Origin: Treponema sp. UBA3649 | GTDB lineage: Bacteria; Spirochaetota; Spirochaetia; Treponematales; Treponemataceae | Assembly (NCBI GenBank): GCA_002373325.1 | Contig: DFKI01000035.1 | Location: 1 to 49,659, forward strand | Direction: 5' to 3' | Length of the DNA stretch: 49,659 bases | Shown here: positions 1 through 7,468 of the stretch, one piece after another | Layout: every line of letters starts with the position of its first letter | How positions within the stretch are numbered: the first letter of the stretch is position 1 | The notes under the pieces: generated by a model | The model's database searches: none | The model's input: the letters and a program-made list of their open reading frames with translations, nothing else | Told to the model about the DNA's origin: nothing | Program-made: the position numbers and the translations under genes

Positions 1-107
1 ATCGGGTCGAGCCCGATAATGACAATCGGAGTCCGATAATGACAATCGGAGCCCGATAATGACAATGACGAGTTTGATAATGACACGACGAGGTTTCGGT
101 GATGACA
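1..107. repeat. Tandem degenerate palindromic repeats
   Basis: Five units of 20-24 bases follow one another (about 1-24, 25-44, 45-64, 65-85, 86-107). The first is an imperfect palindrome (ATCGGG, spacer, GCCCGAT). Most units end in GATAATGACA, and they become less alike rightwards. The same constant AATGACA edge recurs in six other intergenic clusters of this window with different palindrome arms. Nothing here codes for protein. Confidence 0.8.
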
Positions 108-111
108 CGGT

Positions 112-122
112 GGGGGGGGGGG
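112..122. repeat. Homopolymeric G tract (11 G)
   Basis: Eleven consecutive G residues lie about 40 bases upstream of the candidate promoter of the small lipoprotein and oxidoreductase operon. Poly-G tracts near promoters are known slippage-prone phase-variable elements in Treponema pallidum (tpr genes). A role here is inferred only from position. Confidence 0.6.
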
Positions 123-148
123 CTAATATAAAAAATCTATCGGATGCG

Positions 149-163
149 ATAAAAAACTTGTAT
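149..163. promoter_or_regulatory. Motif shared with the paaK-like gene upstream region
   Basis: ATAAAAAACTTGTAT here differs by one base from ATACAAAACTTGTAT at 3367-3381. Both are preceded by G and followed by T, one variable base and G. In the second copy it is a perfect dyad (ATACAA, AAC, TTGTAT). The match suggests one regulator acts on the oxidoreductase operon and the CoA ligase gene. Confidence 0.5.
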
Positions 164-192
164 TGGAAAAAAAATGGATAATCTTGTATAAA
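163..192 (+). promoter_or_regulatory. Candidate sigma-70-type promoter for the por operon
   Basis: TTGGAA (163-168), an 18-base spacer and TATAAA (187-192) precede a strong AGGAGG Shine-Dalgarno at about 198-203 and the ATG at 209. The -35 box is a partial match and overlaps the 3' end of the shared motif at 149-163. Confidence 0.45.
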
Positions 193-208
193 ATCTGAGG
201 AGGTACTT

Positions 209-355
209 ATGAAAAAAATAATTTCAATCGTCGTGGCATTGCTGCTTGTTTCCGCCGCATTTGTCTCATGTAAATCAAGGGGACAGAAAGACTGCTGCAA
301 GGACGGAGACGCTGATTGTTGCAAAACCGAAGTCGTGGACTGCTGCGCCAACTGA
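209..355 (+). CDS. Small Cys-Cys-rich lipoprotein, first gene of the oxidoreductase operon
   Basis: A 48-residue protein with a strong ribosome site (AGGAGG, 5 bases before ATG). It has a lipoprotein signal (MKK, hydrophobic stretch, lipobox AFVSC with Cys21). The mature part is only 28 residues and holds three Cys-Cys pairs in DCCKDGDADCCKTEVVDCC, all preceded by Asp. The stop lies about 20 bases before the oxidoreductase gamma subunit, so the two are probably co-transcribed. No family is recognised. Six cysteines beside acidic residues would suit metal binding or disulfide pairing on the outer face of a membrane, but that is inference. The signal peptide and Shine-Dalgarno make it a convincing real gene despite its size. 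Confidence 0.75.
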   Translation: MKKIISIVVALLLVSAAFVSCKSRGQKDCCKDGDADCCKTEVVDCCAN

Positions 356-375
356 ATCTGAGACAGGAGAAAATG

Positions 376-933
376 ATGACAGAAATTCTATGGCATGGTC
401 GCGGTGGACAAGGAGCCTTTACTGCTGCAAAAATTTTAGGAGCCGCATTTTCTTTGCATGAGAATTTTGCGCTCGCATTTCCTTCTTTCGGACCTGAGCG
501 TCGTGGAGCTCCCATTCTTGCTTTTACAAAACTTGACTCAAAGGCAATCGGTGACAGGACTCAAATCAAAAAGGCTGATTTCGTAATTTTTTTGGACGAC
601 ACGCTTTTTTCTCTTGCGGCATTTGAGGAAATCAAGGACGGCGGTAAAATCTACGTGAACACAATTAAATCTGCTTCGGAATTTGCCGCTGGTCTTGAAA
701 ATGTGGATGCTCAAAAAATAAATGGGTCAATCATCAGCTTTAATGGAAATGAAATTGCACGTCGCATTCTTGGAGTTCCACTTTCAAACACGGCCATGCT
801 TTCCCTTCTTGCAAAAAAAGAAAATCTTGTTTCTCAGGATGATTTGAAACAGGCGGTAAAGCTTTACATGAATCCAAAAGTTGCGGAAAAAAATCTTCCG
901 CTCGTAGATGAAATTTTCGGAGGGAATGTATGA
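376..933 (+). CDS. porG: 2-oxoacid:ferredoxin oxidoreductase, gamma subunit
   Basis: Gamma subunit (about 185 residues) of a four-subunit pyruvate/2-oxoisovalerate:ferredoxin oxidoreductase. The N-terminal HGRGGQGAFTAAKILG is the hallmark of the family, and the FPSFGPERRGAP stretch follows at the usual distance. Length is typical. AGGAG at 366-370 best serves the ATG at 376; the adjacent ATG at 373 is the alternative. The longer frame from 316 overlaps the preceding lipoprotein gene and is unlikely. The stop overlaps the next ATG by four bases, indicating translational coupling with delta, alpha and beta. The exact oxoacid substrate cannot be read from this subunit. Confidence 0.93.
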   Translation: MTEILWHGRGGQGAFTAAKILGAAFSLHENFALAFPSFGPERRGAPILAFTKLDSKAIGDRTQIKKADFVIFLDDTLFSLAAFEEIKDGGKIYVNTIKSASEFAAGLENVDAQKINGSIISFNGNEIARRILGVPLSNTAMLSLLAKKENLVSQDDLKQAVKLYMNPKVAEKNLPLVDEIFGGNV

Positions 934-1226
934 AACCATTTTTGCGTGATGAAGTGCCTGCGAGTTTTGAAAAAATTCCTGAGGCTACCGTTTTTGAGGC
1001 GGGATATCTTGTGACGAAAAATGCCGGGTGGAGGAATATTCGTCCGGTGATTGAAAAAAGCAAGTGCAAGAATTGTCTGCAATGTTACCTTTACTGCCCG
1101 GACGGAACAATCAGCAAGGACAAGGAAAATGCAAGTGTAAAAATTGATTACGACTTTTGCAAGGGCTGCGGTATCTGTGCGAAAATCTGTAAGTTCGACG
1201 CAATCAAAATGGAGAATGAACGCTGA
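930..1226 (+). CDS. porD: 2-oxoacid:ferredoxin oxidoreductase, delta subunit (2x4Fe-4S ferredoxin)
   Basis: A 98-residue ferredoxin-like subunit that carries electrons from the catalytic centre to free ferredoxin. Two complete 4Fe-4S motifs are visible: CKNCLQCYLYCP (about residues 46-57) and CKGCGICAKIC (about 77-87). The first about 45 residues form the N-terminal extension usual for PorD/VorD. The start overlaps the gamma stop (ATGA) and its TGATG junction overlaps the alpha start by one base. The gamma-delta-alpha-beta order is the common one for archaeal and Thermotoga-type enzymes. Confidence 0.94.
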   Translation: MKPFLRDEVPASFEKIPEATVFEAGYLVTKNAGWRNIRPVIEKSKCKNCLQCYLYCPDGTISKDKENASVKIDYDFCKGCGICAKICKFDAIKMENER

Positions 1227-2449
1227 TGGCAGAAAACAAATCTTCTGAAAATAAATCTCTTTCAAAAAAACTTTTTCTCTCCGGCGATGAGGCATTCGCT
1301 TATGGAATCCGGCTCGCTCATCCTGACGTGATTTCAGCTTATCCTATTACGCCGCAGACTGTGGTGGTGGAAAAGCTTTCGGACTTCGTGGAGGACGGCT
1401 CTTTGAAAAGCGATTTTATCCACGTGGAGTCGGAGCACTCTGCTTTGTCGTGTGCAATCGGTGTGAGTGCTGCGGGTAGTCGTGCATTTACGGCGACAAG
1501 CTCTCAGGGACTTTTGTACATGGCCGAGTGTCTTGTCTATGCGAGCGGCGGAAGATTTCCGATCGTGATGATGAACGCGAACCGTTCCACTGCATTGCCT
1601 TGGAATATTTACGGGGACCAGAGGGACTCTCTTGCTCTTTTGGACAGCGGGTGGATTCAGGCCTATGCAAAAGATGCGCAGGAGTCTTTGGATTTGGCTC
1701 TCATTTCATACTATGTTGCGGAGCACAAGTCGGTGCAGACTCCCTTTATGGTGAATCTTGACGGATTTGTTTTGACTCACACTTACGAGCTTGTTGAGGT
1801 TCCCGATGAAAAATCAGCGGAGGATTTTTTGCCGGCATTTGAAACGGACAATCGAATTGATTTTAATCAGCCGAAGAATCTTGCTTTTTCCGCGGGTCCC
1901 GATACAAACACATTTTTTAAATACAAGGAACACAGGGCATTTTCAAATGTGCGTGAAGCGGTGCGTGAAGCGGAGGAGCGTTTTGAAAAAATCTTCGGCA
2001 GGCATTACACGGGGCTTGTTGAAAAATACAAATGCGATGACGCAGATTTTGTCCTTGTCACTTTGGGAAGCATCGCGGGGCTTGTGGAGCAGATTGTGGA
2101 TGAGCTTCGTGAGGACGGAAAGAAAGCGGGACTTCTTCGTCTGAGATACATGCGTCCGTTTCCGGATGAAGAAATTGTTGAATCTTTGAAAAATGTAAAA
2201 TCAGCCGCTGTGCTTGAGAAGGATATTTCTTTCGGAGCGGAGGGAACCGTCTTTACAAACGTGAATTCATCGCTAAAAAAATCCGGGTTTGATTTTCCGT
2301 GCGTGAATTATATTGGTGGACTTGGTGGAAGGGACATCAGCGCGGATGAGATAAAAAAGATTTTTTCTGATTTGGAAGATTTGAGCAAGGGACGAAAAAA
2401 ATCAGCGGTACACTTTTTCGGAATCCCGGAGGAGGCGCAAAATGCTTAA
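1226..2449 (+). CDS. porA: 2-oxoacid:ferredoxin oxidoreductase, alpha subunit
   Basis: Alpha subunit, 407 residues, the usual length. It carries AYPITPQT near residue 40, the ESEHSALSCAIGVSAAGSR segment, and a PWNIYGDQRDSLALLDSGWIQ segment that matches PorA/VorA. With beta it binds thiamine diphosphate and decarboxylates a 2-oxoacid to acyl-CoA, passing electrons to ferredoxin. It begins on the last base of delta and overlaps beta by eight bases. The PWNIYGDQRDS region resembles pyruvate/2-oxoisovalerate enzymes more than indolepyruvate enzymes, though a branched-chain or aryl substrate remains possible given the CoA ligase downstream. Confidence 0.93.
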   Translation: MAENKSSENKSLSKKLFLSGDEAFAYGIRLAHPDVISAYPITPQTVVVEKLSDFVEDGSLKSDFIHVESEHSALSCAIGVSAAGSRAFTATSSQGLLYMAECLVYASGGRFPIVMMNANRSTALPWNIYGDQRDSLALLDSGWIQAYAKDAQESLDLALISYYVAEHKSVQTPFMVNLDGFVLTHTYELVEVPDEKSAEDFLPAFETDNRIDFNQPKNLAFSAGPDTNTFFKYKEHRAFSNVREAVREAEERFEKIFGRHYTGLVEKYKCDDADFVLVTLGSIAGLVEQIVDELREDGKKAGLLRLRYMRPFPDEEIVESLKNVKSAAVLEKDISFGAEGTVFTNVNSSLKKSGFDFPCVNYIGGLGGRDISADEIKKIFSDLEDLSKGRKKSAVHFFGIPEEAQNA

Positions 2450-3329
2450 CGCAAAAACTTTAAATGAAGAGGAATTTTTTTACGGACACAAGGCGTGCGC
2501 TGGATGCGGAGGAAGTCTTGCGGTCCGGATTGTATTAAAAGTGTTGGGAGAAAAAGCCGTCGCAGTTTTGCCAGCCGGATGCATGAGCGCGGTGGGATTT
2601 AATTTTCCGCAATTGTGTTTTTCAAACAACGCAATCATTTCAACATTCGCGGGAACGGCCAGCATGATGACGGGAGTGCTTGCTGGATTAAAGGCTCGGG
2701 GAATTACTGACGCCCAGGTGGTCGGATTCGCGGGGGACGGTGGAACTGCCGACATAGGATTGCAGGCTCTTAGCGGCGCGATTGACAGAAACGATGACGT
2801 GCTTTACATCTGCTACGACAACGAGGCTTACATGAACACGGGGATTCAAAAAAGCTCACTCACTCCTTTTGGCGCGAGGACCACGACTACTCCGGTCGGA
2901 AAAAATGTGCGCGGAAATTTGCGTCAGAAAAAAAATCTCTTTGAGATAATCGCGGCCCACGACATTCCCTATGCTGCGACTGCGAGCGTGGGTTACATCC
3001 AGGATTTTATCAACAAGGTGGAGAAGGCAAAAAATATCCGCGGCACGAAATTCATCCATGTGATTGCTCCCTGTCCGACGGGATGGGGAATCAAGACGGA
3101 TGAGACCGTGGAGCTTGCGAAGGAGATTGTGGACACGGGTCTGCTTTATCTCGCGGAATATGAAAACGGAAAATATACAATCACCTACAGGCCCAAGGAA
3201 TTTTCCGACGTTGCATCCTACATCAAAAGGCAGGTCCGCTTCAGGCACCTTACCGAAAGCGACATTGCGTTGATTGAGGAAGGACGAAATCAGAAGTGGG
3301 AAAAAATTTCAAGGGAATGGAATGTCTGA
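2442..3329 (+). CDS. porB: 2-oxoacid:ferredoxin oxidoreductase, beta subunit (TPP-binding)
   Basis: Beta subunit, 295 residues. The family iron-sulfur cysteines are present: GHKACAGCG (Cys19, Cys22), PAGC (Cys47) and a late PCPTGW cysteine near residue 210. The thiamine diphosphate motif is GDGGTADIGLQALSGA, followed by DNEAYMNTGIQ and the TPFGARTTTTPVGK loop typical of pyruvate-type PorB. It closes the four-gene oxidoreductase cluster. About 150 non-coding bases separate it from the CoA ligase gene, so that gene probably has its own promoter. Confidence 0.94.
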   Translation: MLNAKTLNEEEFFYGHKACAGCGGSLAVRIVLKVLGEKAVAVLPAGCMSAVGFNFPQLCFSNNAIISTFAGTASMMTGVLAGLKARGITDAQVVGFAGDGGTADIGLQALSGAIDRNDDVLYICYDNEAYMNTGIQKSSLTPFGARTTTTPVGKNVRGNLRQKKNLFEIIAAHDIPYAATASVGYIQDFINKVEKAKNIRGTKFIHVIAPCPTGWGIKTDETVELAKEIVDTGLLYLAEYENGKYTITYRPKEFSDVASYIKRQVRFRHLTESDIALIEEGRNQKWEKISREWNV

Positions 3330-3366
3330 GAAATCAGTCTGCCATAAGAAAAAACTATAATACATG

Positions 3367-3381
3367 ATACAAAACTTGTAT
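3367..3381. promoter_or_regulatory. Perfect dyad ATACAA-AAC-TTGTAT upstream of the CoA ligase gene
   Basis: A 6-3-6 perfect inverted repeat in the gap between porB and the CoA ligase gene, matching 14 of 15 bases of the sequence at 149-163 upstream of the por operon. A weak GATAAC -10-like box follows at 3403-3408. It is probably an operator for a regulator shared by the two transcription units. Confidence 0.5.
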
Positions 3382-3479
3382 TAGGCAAGATTTTTGAAAT
3401 TTGATAACATAGCAATCAAGTAGGAAATGCTGGTGGAACAAACGGCAGTCCAAATCAAAAAGAAAGCGAGGTAAATAAA

Positions 3480-4832
3480 ATGGCAGATTGGGGAAAGGCA
3501 GCACCGGACGGAAAATATTGGAACAAGGAACTGGAGACTTTGCCGAGGGAGCAGCTTGAGGCGAAGCAGCTTGAGGATTTGAAGGAGATTGTGAAGTTCG
3601 CTTACGAGAACGCTCCTTACTACAAGAGAAGTTTTGACGAGGCGGGTGTGAAGCCTGAGGACATCAAGACGCTGAAGGATATCCAGAAGTTTCCCTTCAT
3701 CAACAAAAAGACTCAGAGGGACACTCAGGGAGTCGGATCATTTTTGGGAGAGCTTGCCGCGGTTCCTGAGGAGGATGTGATTTTCGTCTCAACATCTTCA
3801 GGTTCAACCGGCGTTCCCACGATGTCTCCTTTTACGCAGAAAGACTTCGAGGAATTCCAGGACACTGAGAGCCGCTGGTTTTATCAGATTGGAATGAGAA
3901 AAAATGACCGCTATGTTCACGCTTTGAACTTTTCACTTTATGTCGGAGGTCCTGACGTAATCGGTGCCCAGAATCTTGGCGCGCTTTGTATCTGGGGTGG
4001 AACTCTTCCGAGCGAGCGACTGCTTTTTATTTTGAAGACATACAAGCCCACAATCATCTGGACAAGCCCGAGCTATGCGTGGCAGCTGGGTGAGAAGGCA
4101 ATCAAGGCGGGATATGATCCAAAGAAGGATTTCAACATCAAGAAGATTATCGTGGCCGGTGAGGGTGGCGGTTCAATCGCTTCAACGAGAAAAGCCATTG
4201 AGGATTTGTGGGGAGCTGAGCTTTATGACTTCTACGGACTTTCCGACATCTTCGGAGCATGTGCGGCAATGTGCGAGGCTAAGGACGGACTTCACATCGC
4301 GGAGAATCACATTCTGGTTGAGACTCGCGACATCCACACGGGAGAGATTTTGCCGCCGGGTGAGACTGGAGAGCTTGTGTTCACTACACTCAGAAAGCAC
4401 GCACGTCCGCTCATCCGTTTCCGCACAGGTGACATCGGTCGCATTGACTACACACCCTGCAAATGCGGTCGCACGCACGGAAGAATCCACATTCAGGGAC
4501 GCTTGGACGATATGTTCATCGTAAGCGCGGTCAACGTTTTCCCGAGCGACATTGAGGCCGTAATCCACGAGCTTTCAGGAATCAGCGGAGAATATTTGGT
4601 CAGGATTTTTGAAAAGGATTTCACTTGCAAATATTCCGTTGAGGTTGAGAAGAGCGTGGGAAGTGACGAGGCTGATGAAAAGCTTGCCGAGAGAGTGAGC
4701 GCGGCGTTGAAGGCAAGAATCGGTGTAAAGCCTGCTTCCGTGGTGGTTCATCCCGACGGAGGACTTGGAACAAGAAGCGAGCACAAGTCAAAGCGCGTGA
4801 TTGACGAAAGGACAATCAGCTACAATATCTAA
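3480..4832 (+). CDS. paaK: Phenylacetate-CoA ligase family protein
   Basis: Adenylate-forming aryl-acid CoA ligase of the PaaK family, 450 residues (typical 430-450). The N-terminal REQLEAKQLEDLKEIVKFAYENAPYYK block, the ATP loop SSGSTGVPT (about residues 106-114), DFYGLSDIFG, the FRTGDIG motif and the HGRIHIQGRLDDM hinge are all visible. It probably converts a carboxylic acid, CoA and ATP to an acyl-CoA, or runs in reverse to make ATP. Such genes commonly sit beside 2-oxoacid:ferredoxin oxidoreductases that degrade amino-acid-derived oxoacids, which fits the cluster immediately upstream. GAGG lies about 8 bases before the ATG. The true acid substrate is not certain. Confidence 0.9.
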   Translation: MADWGKAAPDGKYWNKELETLPREQLEAKQLEDLKEIVKFAYENAPYYKRSFDEAGVKPEDIKTLKDIQKFPFINKKTQRDTQGVGSFLGELAAVPEEDVIFVSTSSGSTGVPTMSPFTQKDFEEFQDTESRWFYQIGMRKNDRYVHALNFSLYVGGPDVIGAQNLGALCIWGGTLPSERLLFILKTYKPTIIWTSPSYAWQLGEKAIKAGYDPKKDFNIKKIIVAGEGGGSIASTRKAIEDLWGAELYDFYGLSDIFGACAAMCEAKDGLHIAENHILVETRDIHTGEILPPGETGELVFTTLRKHARPLIRFRTGDIGRIDYTPCKCGRTHGRIHIQGRLDDMFIVSAVNVFPSDIEAVIHELSGISGEYLVRIFEKDFTCKYSVEVEKSVGSDEADEKLAERVSAALKARIGVKPASVVVHPDGGLGTRSEHKSKRVIDERTISYNI

Positions 4833-4871
4833 TTTTCTGCGATTCATAACAACAGTCGGCAACTTGCCTTC

Positions 4872-4916
4872 GGGGAGATTTCCGGAATCATCAGATGTGG
4901 TTCCCGGGGATCTCCC
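4872..4916. terminator. Large hairpin downstream of the CoA ligase gene
   Basis: GGGGAGATTTCCGGAA (4872-4887) can pair with TTCCCGGGGATCTCCC (4901-4916) around a 13-base loop, with a small internal mismatch. There is no strong run of T after it, so it may be a weak terminator or an mRNA 3'-end stabiliser rather than a canonical intrinsic terminator. Confidence 0.5.
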
Positions 4917-5002
4917 TGATTTTGGAAAATGCAAGGAAAAATAGTGTAAAAATAGTGTAAAAATAATGGACGTTAATGGCGCATATTGATATAATTAGGG
5001 TA

Positions 5003-5143
5003 TCTCTAAGGAAACGCTGATTAATACGGGAAGCATTAATCAGCATTTCCTTGTTATTTCTCATAATTCTTTGAATTATTACGAAATAACGGACATTATG
5101 GTTAACACTAAATAATCCGCTTTCGGATTATTCAGTGTTTCCC
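5003..5143. repeat. Three-hairpin element with related inverted ends (MITE-like)
   Basis: Three consecutive hairpins fill this gap. Hairpin 1 pairs 5008-5025 with 5035-5052 (18-base arms, one mismatch). Hairpin 2 pairs GTTATTTC at 5053-5060 with 5083-5090, with an inner AATTC/GAATT stem. Hairpin 3 pairs 5104-5119 with 5124-5139 (16-base arms, one mismatch). The outer left end GGAAACGCTGATTAAT and the inverted right end GGAAACACTGAATAAT are alike, so the whole behaves as one roughly 140-base element with terminal inverted repeats. It ends just before the Fic gene. Confidence 0.65.
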
Positions 5144-5154
5144 TCATTTGGGAG

Positions 5155-6264
5155 ATGCTTGTTTTGATTAAAGTGACGTTGACAAATGAAATATTGAAGT
5201 ACATAACGGAAATTGATAAAAACAGATATGCGGTGTCCTCGGTGAAACTTTCTGGGGCTGTGGTGAACAAACTCCGCAAAAACTCAAAGAAAAAAAGCTC
5301 CTATGCTTCGACAAAAATAGAGGGAAATCCACTTTCGGAAAAACAGGTGGATGAAGTTATAGAAAGCGATGAACGGAAGCATTATCTAAAGCCGGAACAG
5401 GAAGTTCGCAACTATTTTCTTGCGTTAAACTATCTTGAAGAAATGGCAAAAGGCAGGGAAAAGTTTTCAAAAAAGCTGATTCTGGATGTGCAAAAATATG
5501 TAGAAAAAGGAGCTTCCAAAGAGAAGATTGGACTACGCGGACCGATGCCCCCGGGAGTGTTGTTTGCGGTGTACGACTCACAAACAGGTAGTCCTGATTA
5601 CATACCGCCGGAATACACTGACATACCTAAATTGTTGGATGAGCTGGTGGAATATGTAAATACGACGGATGACCATCCCTTGATTATAGCGGCGGTTGTC
5701 CATTACCAATTGGTGACGATTCATCCTTTTGAAGACGGCAACGGAAGAACTGCGCGCTTGCTTTCCGGCTATATCCTTGATATTAACGGCTATGGATTTA
5801 ATGGCATTGGCTCATTGGAAGAATACTTTGCTTACGACGTGGAGGAATACTATGATTCCATACAAATGGGCTTGCCGTCATTGTATTACTCAGGCCGGGA
5901 TAATCCTCCGCATCCTGAAATATGGTTCCATTATTTTCTTCGGATGGTACTGTTATATTCAAGCAAGCTGTGTGAACTTTCGGAGAGTTCAAGAGGCGAG
6001 GAGTTGGAAGGCAGTTTGTCATACTTGAAGGGAAAAGAAAAAGAACTGCTTTTGTTTTTGATCGGGAATTATAAGAGGAAGTTTACACCGATTGAGGTGA
6101 GCAAGGAATTTGGAGTGACAAACAAGACGATTATTAACCGCTTGACCGTTCTTGTAAAAAACGGATTCGTTGTTCCAAATATGGTAAAAGAACGTATTCG
6201 CTCGTATGAACTTTCTGATTTTACAAAGCAAAATGTGAAGAAAATCAAAAAGCTGCTTGGCTGA
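5155..6264 (+). CDS. Fic family protein (class II AMPylator-type) with C-terminal winged helix
   Basis: A 369-residue Fic/DOC protein. The catalytic motif HPFEDGNGRTARLL is intact (about residues 192-205). The N-terminal inhibitory helix motif S/TxxxEG is visible in STKIEGN (about residues 52-58), which places it among Fic proteins with an internal inhibitor. A Fic_N-like region lies between, and the C-terminal 60 residues (TPIEVSKEFGVTNKTIINRL) look like a winged helix. Fic domains transfer AMP or other nucleotidyl groups to target proteins. GGGAG at 5150-5154 abuts the ATG at 5155, so the TTG at 5164 may be the real start. It sits in an accessory block with antitoxin/PIN genes. Confidence 0.9.
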   Translation: MLVLIKVTLTNEILKYITEIDKNRYAVSSVKLSGAVVNKLRKNSKKKSSYASTKIEGNPLSEKQVDEVIESDERKHYLKPEQEVRNYFLALNYLEEMAKGREKFSKKLILDVQKYVEKGASKEKIGLRGPMPPGVLFAVYDSQTGSPDYIPPEYTDIPKLLDELVEYVNTTDDHPLIIAAVVHYQLVTIHPFEDGNGRTARLLSGYILDINGYGFNGIGSLEEYFAYDVEEYYDSIQMGLPSLYYSGRDNPPHPEIWFHYFLRMVLLYSSKLCELSESSRGEELEGSLSYLKGKEKELLLFLIGNYKRKFTPIEVSKEFGVTNKTIINRLTVLVKNGFVVPNMVKERIRSYELSDFTKQNVKKIKKLLG

Positions 6265-6311
6265 GCTGTATGCGGAGGCAATCTTTTATTTGCAAATCAT
6301 AATATTGCTTT

Positions 6312-6719
6312 TTAGGTTTCTTCTAAAAATTCTTTTGGAGAGAACACTTTTAAATTTGACTTCTTATAATCGTTTTTGTTTCTCATAATGACGGCATCAT
6401 ATTCGTGAGATTCTGCAACGGCATTTTGGACGGAATCTTCAAAGTCAGACCAGTCGGAATCCAATGCAGTTAGGATATTGTCTTCTGAAACGTCCGCAAC
6501 ATGAATGACTTGTAATAATGTTTTTAGCAAGTTCTTTACTTCTGCCTTATCCCTGATTTCCTGGCGTGCAATATAATAAATATCGGTAATTGCAGATGCC
6601 GACACATATTTCTGAACAGAATCTTCTGGTAATTTGAGAATTTTTACAGCGTCTTGGACGAAACCATCTCTATTTAAAAGGACACCCAGAACAACATTAG
6701 TGTCAATCAGCACTTGCAT
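6312..6719 (-). CDS. PIN-domain toxin (VapC-like)
   Basis: A 135-residue PIN nuclease. The first catalytic aspartate is in VLIDTNVVLGVLL (Asp6), and further acidic residues lie in SDWSDFEDSVQNAVAESHEYDAVIMRNKNDYK near the C-terminus, as in the PIN_3-like group. PIN toxins cleave RNA and are held inactive by the cognate antitoxin. Its start overlaps the 3' end of the upstream antitoxin gene by 17 bases, the typical layout of such pairs. It may act as an addiction or stress module. Confidence 0.88.
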   Translation of the reverse strand: MQVLIDTNVVLGVLLNRDGFVQDAVKILKLPEDSVQKYVSASAITDIYYIARQEIRDKAEVKNLLKTLLQVIHVADVSEDNILTALDSDWSDFEDSVQNAVAESHEYDAVIMRNKNDYKKSNLKVFSPKEFLEET

Positions 6720-6939
6720 ATTTTCTTAACCTTTCTGAACGATATTCTTCAAGGGTTTTGCCGCTTTTTGGAATTGCGCCGACAAGAGAATCTACGAGAG
6801 CGTCCTGACTTTTCTTGTTTTGAGTAGAGTCAGATATGATGGTATATGTAACAATTACTTCCTGCCCCCTTTGAAACTGAACCGGAGAATTCAATACAAT
6901 TTGAGAACCGTCATAATAGCCTTTTGTCGTTGCAAGCAT
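6703..6939 (-). CDS. Antitoxin partner of the PIN toxin
   Basis: A 78-residue protein beginning MLATTKGYYDGSQIVLNSP, the pattern of small beta-rich antitoxins paired with PIN toxins (ATKGYYDG..V.L..P..F..GQEVIVT). The charged C-terminus (SKSQDALVDSLVGAIPKSG, then LEEYRSERL) would wrap the toxin. GGAGG about 7 bases upstream supports the ATG at 6939 over the longer frame reaching 7002. It overlaps the toxin start by 17 bases. The specific antitoxin fold is inferred from pattern only. Confidence 0.8.
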   Translation of the reverse strand: MLATTKGYYDGSQIVLNSPVQFQRGQEVIVTYTIISDSTQNKKSQDALVDSLVGAIPKSGKTLEEYRSERLRKYASAD

Positions 6940-7062
6940 TCTGAACCTCCTGTCTAAAGTTATTATACCATATTTCAAAAAAAACAACACCCCCGGAGGC
7001 ACAGTGAGCGGCGTTTATTCGCAACAAAGTTTCCAGCGACCGCAAGCACCCCCTTGTTTTTC

Positions 7063-7467
7063 TTATTTTTTAACGGACGACAAAGAGTGGCTTTCATTTA
7101 TCAATTTTATCATGCTTGAAACGGATGCTACTGTATAGACAAAGAGTATCAGGATTTCAAGAAAGCAGATTCCTTCGGGCAATGATTTTAATATATTCCC
7201 GAAAAATGAGGGGTCAAGAGATTTGTTTATAAAGGCTGATATTATGATTATGTCGCAAAAAACAGCGGGGAGGATGACCAGAGGAAGCCATTTGATGCAG
7301 ATAAAATGCAGGATTTCTTTTTTCCATTCGAGCATTTTTTCCGTATTGCATTGGATTTCATCTGTGGCCAGAAGATTCTTGAACTCTTCATTCAAGTTTG
7401 AGTAAAAGAATGTTATAAAAACAATTACGCCGCCAAGAAGTCCGGCTGTCTGTGAATACTGATCCAT
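7063..7467 (-). CDS. Small membrane protein, unknown function
   Basis: A 134-residue protein with three likely membrane segments: LLGGVIVFITFFYS (residues 9-22), WLPLVILPAVFCDIIIISAF (about 60-79) and ICFLEILILFVYTVASVSSMI (about 100-120). Between the first two is a charged cytoplasmic-like region with NTEKMLEWKKEILH. No family was recognised. The ATG lies two bases after the stop of the 181-residue gene upstream, so they form a two-gene operon and probably work together. Its location between toxin-antitoxin modules suggests accessory DNA, but nothing in it identifies a toxin. Confidence 0.7.
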   Translation of the reverse strand: MDQYSQTAGLLGGVIVFITFFYSNLNEEFKNLLATDEIQCNTEKMLEWKKEILHFICIKWLPLVILPAVFCDIIIISAFINKSLDPSFFGNILKSLPEGICFLEILILFVYTVASVSSMIKLINESHSLSSVKK

Positions 7468-7468
7468 T

